Below, one piece after another: positions 48,006 to 62,200 of a stretch of 64,000 nt of DNA. Source of the DNA: Galaxea fascicularis (Eukaryota > Cnidaria > Anthozoa > Scleractinia > Euphylliidae); NCBI GenBank assembly GCA_948470475.1, contig OX419347.1, forward strand, positions 17,966,675-18,030,674. The letters are read 5' to 3'. Both the position numbers and the translations under genes were made by a program. The notes under the pieces are model-generated. The model was not told the DNA's origin. It was given only the letters and a program-made list of their open reading frames with translations, and searched no databases. The number at the start of each line of letters is the position of its first letter. Position 1 is the stretch's first letter.

Positions 48006-49712
48006 TAATAATAAGACATTTATAAAGCGCCCTTTCCCGAGGGTTCAAAGGCGCTATTTACAGAGTGAAAGTTAAAAAATTACAATGAAAATTACAAAAG
48101 CTAAGACAAACAAGTAAAGTTAAAAAACAGCACAGTTACGTCATGAATTTAAAAAGGCGCGTATAGAAAGAACAGTTTTCAGCCGTCTTTCAAAAATGCC
48201 CCGTGATTCAGCATCCCTAATATTCTGAGGAAGACTGTTCCAGAGAAGCGGCACAACAACAGAAAAAGCACGACGGCCATAACTATTTATGTTAAAAGCA
48301 GGGACGACAAGTAAATTTTTCTTCGAAGACCTAAGATCTCGTGGCGGTTGGTAACTCTGAAGAAGATCTTTAATATAAGTAGGAGCCAGACCATGGAGAG
48401 TCTTGTAGGTAATGGTAAGTATTTTAAATTCAATTCGTAGTTCAATCGGAGGCCAATTAAAACCAATTCGTAATTCAATCGGAAGCCAATGGAGATTCGC
48501 AAGAACAGATGTAATATGGCAGAATTTGGGCGAAACAGTAAAAACACGAGCAGCTGCATTCTGTGCTGGAATGACTGGAATTAAACAGTACCCAAAATGG
48601 CTGGTGTACTAGAAGTATGGGCAGTTAGACAGGAAGTACATTTTTCCAAACTTCTGGCACCACGTTCCTGAAGTGTTTGTTCAAGGTTGCGAAGGATAGT
48701 TTCGAGATTGAGGTCCACGCATCGCAGGTTACAGAGACTGCTCTCTTTATATTTACTTTAATTTTTATTTTTGATCGAACAATTTCTTTGAGCGTGTTCT
48801 GCTATGTTGTATTCTTCAACATCAGGCTTCGGCATGGGAAAACAGCCATTCACTCTGGCACATTACCTTTATTTCACCTCGGATTTACAAGAGTAGCTGC
48901 ATGGCTAATTTCTCGGAGAAAGAAAAAAAAAACAAAACAGAAAATAAATAAATAAAATCGTATATTATATATAGTACATTAACTACTATCTACATATTAA
49001 GTAACAATTGTATTGATGTTCTAAAGAACGTCTGATAAACGCCGCCTGAAAATGATTTGCACTTACCTTGATCACGACAATACTTCTCTACAAGATCAAG
49101 TCTTTTAATTGCTTCATGATCAAGTGCTTCAGCTAGCCGTGCATAAGTCGCTTTACGGCCAAATGATTCCCTCCATTTCTTCAACATGGCGTATGATTTG
49201 TCCAGCGCTTTTGTCTGGTCGTCATTGATTTCATCCAGATATGAATCGTTCAAACTCAAAGCTATGCCCAGTTTTCTCCAGATTGATATGGTGTCGTGAG
49301 CTAGTCTAAGGAGCTCTTCACTTTGAGGTGTGCCTTCTTTGAACAACATTTGGTCATCTGATTTGGAAACAAACAATGAAAGTGTACTTTTCTTAGTAAT
49401 GCTTGAATTAACATCCCACTGTACATAAATAAACCGAGCTCACTAAGCAAGCATTGGAGCACCATATAAAATAGGGCCCGTATCGCTTAGATACAGGGGT
49501 AAATTACTACGCATTTTCTCCATTTTATCCCTGTATAACGTGAATGAACTCCTTGTATCGTTCAAGGTATAGCACAATGGAACCTCCCGGAACCTCATTT
49601 TTGACCAAGATTGTAGTTCTCTCGAAGAAAAAAAGCTAACATTAATTACCGGAAGAGACACGTTCTTGATCGAACGATTTGTATAGCTCTTGTAATTTCC
49701 AAATGACTCCAA
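44731..49712 (-). CDS. Death/NB-ARC/TPR STAND protein (NLR- or APAF1-like), 5' end unresolved
   Basis: Four exons join in phase: 49712-49650, 49357-49067, 47643-47572 and 47249-44731. The second holds a Death-fold domain (ISIWRKLGIALSLNDSYLDE to LDLVEKYC). The last, 838 codons, carries an NB-ARC ATPase: Walker A KGPPGCGKTQLV, Walker B SSVWLLIVDNL, then VVLITTQDSE and YYPLSLACAAVYVRQ. At least five tetratricopeptide-like repeats follow (YREAGLLDKTIQVLDEADR, CNLGVILHDRWENEEAIEVL and others). The acidic end is REKEDDDGGCVPEL. Proteins of this architecture are intracellular signalling ATPases that oligomerise on ligand sensing and are expanded in corals. The first exon starts mid-frame (GVIWKLQELYKSF), so a start exon is missing; a candidate ATG at 50191-50189 (MASKPVWRSLGTK) does not fit the phase. 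A LINE fragment sits in one intron. A pathogen-sensing or apoptotic role is inferred. Confidence 0.85.
47970..48014. repeat. AAT microsatellite at a LINE 3' end
   Basis: About fourteen AAT units with one interruption. On the minus strand this is an ATT tail directly after the LINE fragment at 48140-48600, as expected for L2/CR1-type elements. Confidence 0.8.
48140..48600 (-). pseudogene. LINE ORF2 C-terminal fragment
   Basis: Minus-strand pieces read NAAARVFTVSPKF, VLANLHWLPI, GLAPTYIKDLLQSYQPPRDL and YGRRAFSVVVPLLWNSLPQN. This is the typical tail of CR1/L2-like reverse-transcriptase ORFs in cnidarians. A duplicated CCAATTCGTA-type stretch near 48430-48480 breaks the frame. It lies in the sense orientation within an intron of the NB-ARC gene. 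Confidence 0.8.
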
Positions 49713-50266
49713 CTGTATAACCTACGCCTAAATGTGAGTTCAATCGTGGTGACTATGGACCTCTGGGAAATGAGCAATGAGCAATGAGCAACATTTAAGC
49801 AGAATCTTTCATCACGCGACGACCACTCGAAAGATCGCTTGAGCGCGTAAACATATAGAACGCATACATATCAGATTCACCAGCTCTTACTTCGTGCATG
49901 ATGGGCCATCGGATGTTTTTTCAGTCTTTGTGTCAAGTAGCAGTTGCCTCTAGATCCCTTACAAAGGTTAAAAAATCCGTCGCAGACTACTTTGTTTCAA
50001 AGCAGACTTTCGGTTTACATCTGCCCAACACCAGAATAATTTAATGTTAATATTCAATGAATTAAGTTTCAAAGGTCGGGCCTCTTTCTTCAAAGCGAGT
50101 CTTGGTGCTCATCAAACTCGCCTTGAATTATTATTCCGCTAAACGAGGATTACTTTGTTCCCAGGCTTCTCCAGACAGGTTTGGACGCCATCTACGATTT
50201 CCTGCGATGGTTTGTCGATTGTAGTCCGAGCTTTCCTCGAGAATTTACGACAACGACATAAACAAA
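49713..50266. other. Divergent spacer between NB-ARC gene and PI4KA
   Basis: A 554-bp head-to-head interval. The PI4KA leader is on the right. The missing first exon of the NB-ARC gene may be here or further right. A short TGAGCAATGAGCAATGAGCA direct repeat lies near 49768-49788. Confidence 0.55.
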
Positions 50267-53200
50267 ATGGCGGCTGACGGTCCAAGACCGGCCGAATCTC
50301 TTCGATATTTAGCCTGTTCTTTGGCTGCATTAAACCCACCACCTTGGGAGAAAGTAAGTGTCGTTAGAGATCTGCTGATGTTGTTTGTTTTTGGGCGCAG
50401 AAAACACGAAATACTTCTGAATCTGATTACCTGGATAATCATCAACTTCTAGCTTTGGAAAAGTTAATTGGACAATTACATGTAACTCCAAGTTTTTCTC
50501 AGATTCCGCTTACATCGGACGTTTATTTGACGACGCAGAAAATACCTTTTGTTTCTGGGTATTCTGTAGCACCAGATCAGCTTTTCCAAATGAACTTCTC
50601 CTTCTGACTTAAATTAATCCTGGCGTGATTAATCGATCGATAACAATAGATAAAATCGATTATGGAAAATCCAGTCGATAAAAATCGATGACAATTAGTT
50701 GATTGTCATCAATTACTATTGGCCAATCGATAATCCTACACTTGAGTCCTTAAATTGCTATTGACTATCCTTTGCTGTCAATCTGGTCGATGGGGATCAA
50801 TGACAGTAATTGATGGGTATCAGTGGTGACTAAAGAGCACAAATGTTTTCGTCATCAATTAGTCGTGGATTTCTGATAACAATTGATCAATTGTTATTGA
50901 TTGTCATAGATTGCCATCAATTGTTATCGATTATCGACTTCATTGATTAATCACATATGAAATTTTAAATTGCTGATTGCACTGCTTTGTTTATTTCAAT
51001 TATTTCTAGTTTGAAATGTATTGATTTTCTCTATAGTGCAGTTACTGTGCAAGAATATTGTGGATGCCCTATTTCATTGTAGTGAATTTGTTTGCAATAA
51101 TCACTGTTTCATTACAGTGTAGTCATAATCATTTCAGATCAGTCAATCAAACAATCACTGCACCTACTACCAACAATATTTACTGTAAGCTTTTTAAGTA
51201 CACAGATAGAGGCCTACCGTGTGCTCAGATGGTTCATAATAAGTCAATTATTGACTTGGCTCACTGTATGGTGGCAATTAATCTCAAGCTGAATGACTAG
51301 ATAACTGACGGGGCAGCTTTTTTTCACAGGTGAAGAAACTTAGTCGCCTGTGTCCAGCAAGCCCTTCCTCATCTACTGATGCATTCATCTTTGATCAACG
51401 TGGGACTGATGGAATTCTTGCTCTGGGACTGTTTGAGCTCCACTCAAATTTACAGTACAAAGAGAAAATAATGCCTTACTTGGTTGATGTACTTAAAGGT
51501 CTTCCATCAGCCAAATGGGTTGAAGCAAGGGAACCAACTCTTTTGCCCAATATTCCATTACCGGGAGAGTTTGCATTCTGTTTTGTGACACTCATGAGTG
51601 GACTGGCAGCTAAAGACAACAGCTTGGATGGTGACATTATCAAGCTACAACTCAACTTGTTCAGTACTTTAGTTGAACAGTGCTGTGCTTATCAAGATCT
51701 GACAGATCACAAGAAAGGTAACTTGTGGACTGTTCTTTTCATATTAGCAAGGTGTGCTTACAGTGCAAGAAAAAGGGACTAATGTCAGACCTCAGTTGTT
51801 TAAAGAGTAATTAAATTTATCCTATAGATGCGTCACTACCTTGCAAATAAAAATGTGTCAGTTTGTTTGCTGGATTGTGTCTTATTTGCTATATAAAGTT
51901 CCATGTACTTGTTTGTAGTGTTTGAACAATTGGGCTTAGAGTGTTAGAAGACTAGGAAGAGAGGTCAGGTTTAACAACTTGGGAGAGGAAAAGTTGGTCA
52001 ACCCCCACAATGCACTAGCAAAATAATCAATGTTCCCAAGAGATCAAAATAGTATGACCGTGTTGGTCCTAATTCAGTGCATAATAATAATAATAATAAG
52101 TAATTACCAGTCTTCAAAGGGAAGTTTTTTAAGTGTATTTTGTGGATTACAACAGTGACTACTTCTTATTTCTTGTACAGCCAGCTTCTGTTGCATTACT
52201 GTGCCTCTCCTCCTTGGTGTGGCCCAAGCCCTTGGTGTATCCAGTGTCTATGTGTCCGACCCCTCCCTGATTACAAAGTTGTTGTTCCCTAATCATGCTG
52301 GCCATGCCAACTCCACGGAGCCCCAGCTTCCAAGGGCTCTGAGTCGAGCTGCACCAAGAAGATTTCTGAGCTTTCCCCAGGGAAAGAGAAATGACAGTTA
52401 TCATTTATCAGATTTACAGCTCAATAATGTGATAACGAAGGTAGGTTTCATGGAGTCAACTTCATGAACTACAGTTGTGTGCACATGTAGGGAAAGAGAG
52501 TGTTACTACAATACTTGTTGGACCACTAAAAGTTGGTAAAATAATGGAGAATTATTATTTCCTTTTGTTCTCGAAACAGGTGGAGAAAGTAATCAAATTG
52601 CAAGTTCTTCAAGGCTTAGATATTGTCTTGTTAGACTGCATTCAGGTATACTTTGATTTAGTGCTAGAAAATGTGAATTTACTATAACACACACACTAGA
52701 GCTGTCAGCGAAAATCATGAAGAGCTGACAAACCTGGCTACAGTTATAAACTATATTTTGTGGTTTAAATAACAGTTTGAATGTAGTTTTAGCTTATACT
52801 AAAACTGTATAAACAAACCTGCACAACCAATATTTTGAGTGACTGATTGATTGATTGATTGATTGATTGACTTTTTTTTCTATGTGCAGACAGGGATGCC
52901 ATTAAACAAATTTCCATTCCAGACATTCAGTGAGGCTGTACTGTTATCCATGATAACACTTCTGAGGGATCTTTGTCAAAACACACCAGGTACTTTGAAA
53001 TTATAGTGATTTCCTATTAGAGGTTGTGAACACTTGTAATTACATGGAATTCCCAGGTTTGTAATGCTATTTTTCAAAGTCTTACAGAGCCAAAGATCCT
53101 AAGATTGTTTCCCTTAAATGTGCAGAGAAAAGGCAATCATTTTTTTTTAAACTGCCAACTTTTCTCAAAATTTGTGTATAAAACATATTGTGTACTCACA

Positions 53201-56200
53201 GTAACAGTGAAAGTGACGACAGGTTGGTTAATATTCTGTTGTTGCATTTGTCCCAGGAATTTCTGCTAGCGTTGCAAGTAAAGCCCATGATTTAGGAAAA
53301 CTGGTTTTCACAACAATCAAAGCTGAATTTCAGAAGAAATCTGAAGTTCATATAAGTGCTGCATCAATGCCTTGGAAACTTCAAACTGTTTCAGCTTGTG
53401 TTGATTTGATGGTATGGACAACAGAACAAGATGATCAAGGTAACAATAATAATTATTGTTATTTAAATTGTTATTTAAATAGTTATTATAGGAGGTACAT
53501 GTACATATCTGTTATTAATTTTCACCACTATTATTGTTATTGTATCCTGCTGCCCTTATTGCTTGTTGTACAAGAAGATAAAGAGTACTTTCAACTTGAT
53601 AATCTGTTTTGCATCATATGCTTTCCTTAAGATTTAAGTGTTAAGATGATACATGTAGTTTATACTTTACTTCACTAAAACACTTGTGATGACCTCCCTG
53701 ATGAAAGGTCCACAACTCTGAAATGTCCAAGATGCTGTTTTTTTGTCAGGGCCTGAAGAATCTTCCTTTGATTAAGTTTTATTTGCTGATCTGTGTTTGT
53801 TTCAGATGGTGATACCCTTTGCAGTAATATCTCAGAGTTTTTGTGTTCCAATCTGGCAATGTCTTTGGCCCAGTCAGACAGTGGTATTTTCATTTTATCC
53901 TGTTTGGAAGGTTTTGCTACATTGGCAGAAAAACTACCTTCATTAGCCAGGTAAACTTCAATCAGTTGCATGTAAAAGTGAATGCATGTGACAAAAACAG
54001 GATGGAAATACATTGTAATACATATTACTTTTGACTGCTGGTTAAAGTTTTCTTTCCTTTTATTTTGACTTTCCATGATGACATTTGTCTGTGTTCAGTT
54101 GCTTGAAAAGAGGACAACAGTGTGATAAATCTCAATGCACTACCCTTTTGCTTTGGAATGGGGTCTGGTGAGATAATTTCAAGTCTAGGGTCATGCCTCT
54201 GCAAAAGTGCACGTACATGTAACTGGTAACTACTTAATAACTGAGAGTGAGGTCGTTACGGGAAAATCTCAAACTGATGCCTTGCCGTATTGACCGAGCG
54301 ATAGCTCGGTCAATACGGCTAGGCCGAGGTTTCAGATTTTCCCGTAACGACCGAACGGTCAAGGTTATTAAGTTGTTTATTATATGGTTAACATAACGGT
54401 TCTAAGGGAAAAAAAATTAGTTCAAGCACAAGTCGTCACTTCACGGTAATCTATTCATTGATATTTTCCAAACTCAGGTCAAACGTTTCAGTAAAAGTTT
54501 TCTTGGTCGTGTTTTCAGTTTTTTGCCCTAGAGGCACCAATTTTCAATGTTAATAAAAAAATGTGGCCTTTGGATGACTTTTTGTTGTTTTTGTTCCTAA
54601 TTTGCATCATCCGTAATCGGCCCGTGGGCATTACGGGAGAATAATGCCCTAGCGGGTCGCTTCGCTCAGCCAATCAGAATGCGCGTTATATCTTATACAA
54701 ACACTAGCCATACAATAATTATTTTTATTGTAGTCACTGTAAGTTGCTATTTTGTGTTGCCTCAATAGACCAGTGCTCAACTCATTGAAAGACTTTCTCC
54801 TTCTACCTGCTCCCCTACTTGTGAAGTTGTCTGAAATGGTAACGAAACCAGCTCCAAGCATAGTGATGACAGTTTCTTCTGATATGAATGACAGTGGTGT
54901 AACAGTTGGCCATAGCTCTAGTGCAAAAAAGGATTCCCAAGACACTGCTTATCAGAAAGTCAGGACAGCTGCACTTGACAGTGTATGCAGGTGTGGTCTG
55001 TGTGCTGTTGTTATCAGAATTTAGGTGAAGCAAGTTATAACAGTTGAGAAATTTACTGCTTTTCTTTGAAATAAAGTGCCTCGTATGTCTTTCACTTCAA
55101 ATTTGTGTATCTTTTTTTATCATCTGAGTAAATAAGGTGAGTTGCCTGTCATAGCAACATTTAAGAGCTCTTGTATGGAGCTGATTCTCGTGTTGACTCA
55201 CTCTGATGAGAGGCTATTACAGTGTCTTTAGAAATTTAATCCCTAGCTTTCAAATTATATTGCAGCTTGCAAGCAACAAGGTCAATTTTTTCTTCTTATT
55301 TTCAGAGCTCTCAAGTCAGGTCAAACCATAGATGAAAACTGCGTTCAAGCCTTCCTTGCATCTGTGGCCAACAGACTGTACATATCAGAGAGCAGTGATG
55401 GCAATTCAACTCTGATCTCAACCAATGCCATTGTAATCCTTGGCCATGTTGCTCTCAAGCTGCATTCTGTTCCCAAGACAACAGAATCTGTGCTGACCAT
55501 ACTTCAACAGCGATTCTGTCATCCACCATCTTCTCTTGACCCACTGATTGTGGAACAACTGGGATATCTTGTCCTCACAGGATCGGTTTGTATAGCTCTT
55601 GCTAACTAAAGTAATGATACTGAGCAATGATAGTACAAGCGATCGGCTGCTGAGTGGGGCACATTCCCCTGTAATGCCACAGTCATTACAATATTTGTAT
55701 TTCCACAGTGAGTTTTGGAAGCACAGTGACAAAACTCTTGAAACGTTTTCCCTCAGCAATGCTACATTGAAGTGAAGCAAAAATATCTAGACCTCTTAAA
55801 ATTATGAATGATGATGAAGATTTGTAGACTGAATAATAATGCACTGGGAGGCTTGTTTCTTCTTACCAGGGTAATAGAAGTAATTTATTTCTTATTGTGG
55901 ATGCAAAAAGTGATTAACATAATGATGTTACAAGTTTGTGCTGGGATTTGACTTTGATGTTTATTTCCAGGAGCAGTGTTATCAACAGATCATGAACATG
56001 TTTATGAAGATCTCTATTGATGCAGGTTCAATTGCCTACTCAGCAGAGCCATCTATCAATGATAAGACAGAAGGTTACAGGTAAGGGTCATGGTGTGAAT
56101 GATGCAGTATAAAGGAGAGTTGTGTATCTGTTTGGTTTGTATTAAGTGTGCCTGTTAAGTTTGATTGTTAATATAATACCTGCAGTACAGCATTTTACTG

Positions 56201-59200
56201 ACTAAAACTGGAGATTCACACACAAGTCTATTCTGAAATTAATTATTCCCTTGCTGAATAAGGTAGTCTCTAATAAAATTATTGAATATCCTATGAAAAA
56301 GCATCAATTTTTATGCTATACAAACTTAGGGTTCTTTCGGTTTTGGAGAACATTTTTTTTTTTTTTTCAAAAAAAGTCAAAGGTGTCTCCACACCACAGT
56401 TGCAGTGAATGCTTTGCTAAATCGTTCTCTTGTCCTTACATGTACATGGAATTTTCACTTTTTTTACAGACACTGTGGTCTTGCAGTAATCAATGCCTTT
56501 TCTAACATTGCTGCTAATCTTGAGGGAGAATCTCAGCTTCAGGATTACCTTGTGCGTCTGTTGGAGCTGTTTGTTCAGCTGGGTCTGGAAAGCAAAAGAG
56601 TCAGTGAAAAGACAGCAGTTGCTTTCAAGGCATCGTCCAGTGCCGGCAATCTTGGTGTTCTTATTCCTGTGATATCGATTGTCATGCAGCGCCTTCCAGT
56701 GATCACTGATCCCAAGCCACGCCTTCACAAGCTGTTCCGTGACTTTTGGCTCTACTGTGTAGTGATGGGTTTTGGTGTGGAGGGATCTGGTTTATGGCCA
56801 CATGAGTGGTATGAGGGAGTCTGTCAGATTGCGTCAAAGTCTCCACTATTGCTTGGTACTGGGCACTTGAGATCAGAACTGATGTACAACTCAGCATTAA
56901 GGAATGACTCTGTGAACCCAGTTAGTAAATTTTCTATCATAAATTGAATTATCTTAATTAGTGATTGAAAATTACTGTACAGTAGTACATTTAATGTTTG
57001 TACGTAATATAGTTTGTAATGATCCATTGAACCAGGGGCTTTTGATATGAAAAGATTCAAAAGTCAAAACAGATTTGATTTGTTTTTACACTGTAGTTAA
57101 ACAACTACTGTACATGTGTCTATTAAACCAAGGACATTTGCCTGATTAATCTATTTTGCTGTAATTTCTGACCAGGTTGAACTGAATGAGGTTCGTATGT
57201 CTCTGCTGGAAACCTTGGACAATCCTGCTGAGATTATTACACTTGTTAACAAGTTAAATTTTGGTCAGTGTACATACCTTCTGTCAGTATATCGCGTGGA
57301 ATCTCTGAGGGTTTCGTCTGATCCTGGCAAGTTTTATTCAATCTTTGACTACTTGGAGGACAGAGCTATTGAAAAGGACAAAGCTGGTAAGAAACTTGGC
57401 ATTATCCTGTTACAACAATAATTTTATTATTATTGTCTCAAATACAGTACATTAAGGAATTTTATATTTTAAATTTATGTCGTAGGGATCTGGCAGTGTA
57501 TTTCTGCAGTCGGGGACAAAGTGTTTTCAGTTTTCCTGAATGTGATGTCTAACAAGCCAAGAACAATGGAAAGGGAAGGTGAACTGGAGCGACATGCTCA
57601 GTTTTTACTTGTTAAATTTAATCACCTTCAAAAGAGGATCAGACGTGTGGCTGACAAATATCTGTCTTCATTTGTTGACAAGTAAGTTAGAGGAAGTTAT
57701 GTTTACTTACAGAAAAATATGTATATTTAATTACTACAAGAAGTAAAATGTTACTGTAATGTGTTCATAAAATCATTGTTAATTGGTTCAGAAAATATCT
57801 ATACCCTCCACAGAAGGTTTTTCTGGTTTACACCCCCACCCCCACCCCACTCCTCCTGAATTCCCAATTAAGCTCCATACTTTTCTTTACTTTTGCCACC
57901 CCTTCCCCCTTGGAATTCTCATTGACCTTCCATGGGGGAGGGTGGGTATTTTTCTGGAACTGCACATTCTGGTAATTGGATTAAGGTAAAGTATTAAAGT
58001 TTGGTAATTGAGGGAGTATTGTGGCAGTAGACTGCACAAGTTCATATTCATTTGCTGAGTATGGTGTGTAAGAGTGATAAGAAATATATTCATGGAAAAA
58101 TTTGAGGGAAGGGGGGAGTTTGCAGACTTAACTGGATACACATTAAGCCATGGGTTGCTTGACAAACCATCTACAACTCCACAAGTTTTCACGTTTAGGT
58201 TCCCTCATCTTCTGTGGAATGGTAGAGTGCTTCACTTCATGTTGGACTTGCTTCAGGAACTTTCCCAGTGTCTCAATCACCCAGTAAGTTCATGCTTCCA
58301 GGTTAGCCTGGCCTTATTTAACAGTTAAGGCAGGAAAAATGGGGTGGTCATTTTCAGTTCTTTTGAAGTTTTTAACAGAGACACAACTTGAAATGATTAT
58401 AAAGATAATCAGCCGGTACACTAGTTTGTTACAGAAGAAATTATCAAATATATTCCACTGGTTAACTTATAAAGGTGGTGCTCTAATTCTTGACCATTGT
58501 TAGCAGATGAGGACCAAATGACTGTAAACTGAAATCATACAGTGCACTCAGCTCACCTTTACTTTATTACAATCTATTATTTTATTCAAGTGCACTTACT
58601 AGTGAAGGTAGTCCATAGCTGAGCGGTACTTTGCACTTATTAGTAATCTGCTTTTTCTCCACTGTAACATGAAATTAGTACAATTAGACGAAATAGATCC
58701 ATAGATCCAAATCCGTAGATGATTGTACATACCCAGCTTTGTTTCTTTATCCAAATTAAATATACATGGTAGTGAAGATACTGTGCCTCTTAGTAGTCCA
58801 CTTCAGTGTATTCTCCCTGTATTTTAGAATGAGAACCATCAGACCATAGAGATCAATGTACCCAGTTCAGTTCCATTCAGTCTGACTGTGTCTGAGGAGA
58901 TGGATGGCCGTGAGGGGACTGTTAGGGATTTTGCTGCTCGCTGCAGTGGAATTATTATGGAGGCAATCAAATGGGCACCAGAAACCACGAGATCTTTACT
59001 GCAGGTGGGTGGCATTCATCGGTATTCATAAAGTAACAGCAATAAATGCATAACATTTGAGGAGTGCAGTACAGTACTGGCATTTGCTTCTGTTTAAGAT
59101 TTAGTCGCATTTATCCACAACTGAAATCGGGGATTATTCCATGGATATGTGCATTGTAATTGTCAATAGCACTACAGGCATTACAGATTGGCTTTGAAGG

Positions 59201-62200
59201 GACCTGATGATTCGGTGGGGTCCTTGGTTTCAGCCAGGTGTGGTAACAAGTGAGAGCATCTATTGTGGTTGGTGTACCATTTTATAATGTTTTTGAAAAG
59301 CTGTGCACTTCATAGTAACGAGTATAGCCGTGGTGTGGCAAGAAGTCAGTATTAATCTGAAAACTGTTGGAATTCAGCTGAAACGCACTTTAAATCTTTG
59401 TTATTGTAAATTATTTCGTTCCTTGTTTGGTACAGGACTACATAATGAAGTTGGAGAACTCATCACAGGGCGTGTCACACCACACAGGTCTGTCACTTGC
59501 TACAGAGAATGTGCTGCAATGTGCTGAATTGAACCCTTCCTCTGTTGCTGTCAGCAAAGTGTTCCTGGATAAGCGACCCAACTGTGTCAAACAAGATACG
59601 TCTCAGCTGGTATCCGGCCTGTCTTTGAGGAATCGTTATTTAGGAGAGGTACAGTATACGCTTCCTTCAAATTGAGGCAGTTTGGCAAAAAATTAATTAA
59701 TGATTGTAACTTTTGCAGGGCCGAAACATCGCTGAATTGGCGAATTGCTGTATCAAACATTAAATTTCAGAGCCGAGGAATTCCACACTCGATGCAGAAA
59801 ACGCTTTTGACAACCAACCAAATAACAACTCCTCTCGTTTAGGCTGAAATCTCAGTACAAGTAGAATCAAAACATTGAGGTTTTGTTTAACTCTTTAAGC
59901 CTTAAGAGTGATCAGCATCAAATTTCTCCTTGTAATTCCAATGCCTTATAAAGCAGAATGGTCACGAGAGTTAAGGACATTATCACACAAGATGAATTTC
60001 ACATTTTAACAACCTCTCCCCACTATTTCTTTGGGAAACGTGCAGGGGCAACAAATGAGAATTTAAATTTTGATCTTAGGGTCTCCTGCACTAGAGTCTG
60101 GATGGACAACAAGTTCAACGAAGAGCAATGCGATATGTGCAAAATCGGAGAATAGTATCCACCGATTTAGGGGACGATTCTCCGATTTAGCGGTACAGTT
60201 TTACCTGTTGTAGTGCAGCAGTGGTCTATGATTCTTCAATCCTTCCGATTCTCCGTTTCTGCAATCAGATAAAGATTCTACTGACTGTGCTTTGAAATAA
60301 TACGATTTTGTAAGGTTTGCGATTGAATCTCCGACTGTGTATGGTATTCTACGATTCAGCGCTTATCGCTTATCGCACTGTGTGTAATACAGGACACCCG
60401 GCTCACAGAACACGATTTCCTCCTCAGGTCATAGGAATGAAGGAACTTCTGGCCTGTCAAGCTTCAAACGATCAGGATGCCAATGCAGCGTTATCGTTGA
60501 CGTTAAACAAACAGTTAGTAGAGGCAAAGTCAAAGAATAAAGAGGATTTTGTGGCAGCCATGTTTAGAGCTTCAGCCTTCCTTGTCTCATCCGAAGGTGA
60601 TTATAAACACACTGTCTTTAGTCAGAAAACTTCTTTGCGGTAGATTGTGATTTCGACTCCCTCTACCGACTCAGATTGTTGTAATGTCGTACGCGTAAAA
60701 ACACACTCATGAAATATTTTTTGGTCAATACATGTAAAAATAGACTAATGCAACTGATAGAATCATTCACTCATCATTACAAATCGTTCCAGCTGTTGAT
60801 CGTCAGCTGTTGCACAATGTGTGCTGGTGTCCAGCCGATGTCTTCACGGAGCTCTCCATGTCCACTGCTGTGTCTTGCTGGGAGTGGATAATGGGCGCCA
60901 GACAAGACCTTGAACTTTATGTAAGTAGTAATATTTCACACCCAGTAATTCCCGAGAAGTAGTAGACTTGTGATCGTTTGAGACTTAACAAGATTGATGA
61001 AGAGAATGAATTCCGTCGAGTTCTCCTGGTGGTCTCGTGGACACTGAAATTAAAACCTTTTCTTTTCAGATCTTGAGTAAAATCAGTGCAGCCTGGCAGT
61101 GGACTGCCTGTCGGAGGGTGGGGTTATTTGCTGTCGACGCCAATGTTGAAAGTCCATTATCAGCTTTTTCAGAGAACAGATCCCCACCCACTCCCCCTAA
61201 TGTTGCTCCACATGACATCTGGATCAAGTTTCTTGTTCGGAGGTTTGAAGTGATCAAATATTACAGCCAGGATCAGGTGAGTGATTTTAGCTGAGGCACA
61301 AATCTGCGAGCGGTACATTTTAGCACTTTGTATGACAAAATTCAAACAGCTCAGGGAGCCAAACAAGAACCAGAACACTTAACCTGTTCCAGGCTCCCAG
61401 AAAGGACGAGGGAAATAATCGAGTTTTAGAAAACAAGGCAAGGACAAGGGCAACGGGCAAGGACTGGAGGGAGACGGAGCCGTTTTGTCCCAGTCCCCGC
61501 TTGATTTTCTTCGCTTCTCCTTCGTTGTATTTTCGTCTAAATCATTTCTAGATGAAATTATTTATATTTGCTCTTTCTCGCATCTCCCCGTTACCCCGCG
61601 GCAATTTTCCTTCACTGCGGCAGACGATTTCCTATCTCGTGTTAATTGTTGATTTGTCTTCAGGTGGAAATATTTGCCACAATGCTCCAGCGATGCCTTC
61701 CATTAACTGTAGGAAGAAAGAACAGTCTGTCTCGTCATATCGCCACACTCAGAGCGCGGTTTAGGTTATTGCATCTTAGTCTGTCCATGCTACAAGGAGA
61801 CGTCTTAACAAACTCTGTCATGAAGAATGTCCTGCGTGAGAGGATCTACTGCAATGCTTTGGACTACTTCAGGTGTGTTTCGGTGCATTGTGCTCTCCTG
61901 ACTCCAGAAACTGCGAAAAGCCTGGCACGAGAGAAGAGCTGTGAGATTGTAAAGATGACATATATTGGATTTCTATTGTTTTCGTTGCCCTGAAATAACC
62001 GTTGTTGAATTTGCTTCATCTAAAACAACTTTTCCTCTTCAAGGGACCTCCACTGCCATTCATAACAGTTCCATATCAACCCAAACAATTTCAGAATTTC
62101 TCACTCGTGCCAGGCTTGCCATAGTTGCTGGAGTGGGGAGTGATTTTGTTAATTTTCATTTGAATAGTCAATCACCATAGCATTGAACCCATGTTAAATT

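Noticed and set aside
50139..50191. MASKPVWRSLGTK as first exon of the NB-ARC gene
   Set aside because: It has an ATG and a GTAATC donor, but the exon would leave two bases while the next supported exon needs one, so it was not joined.
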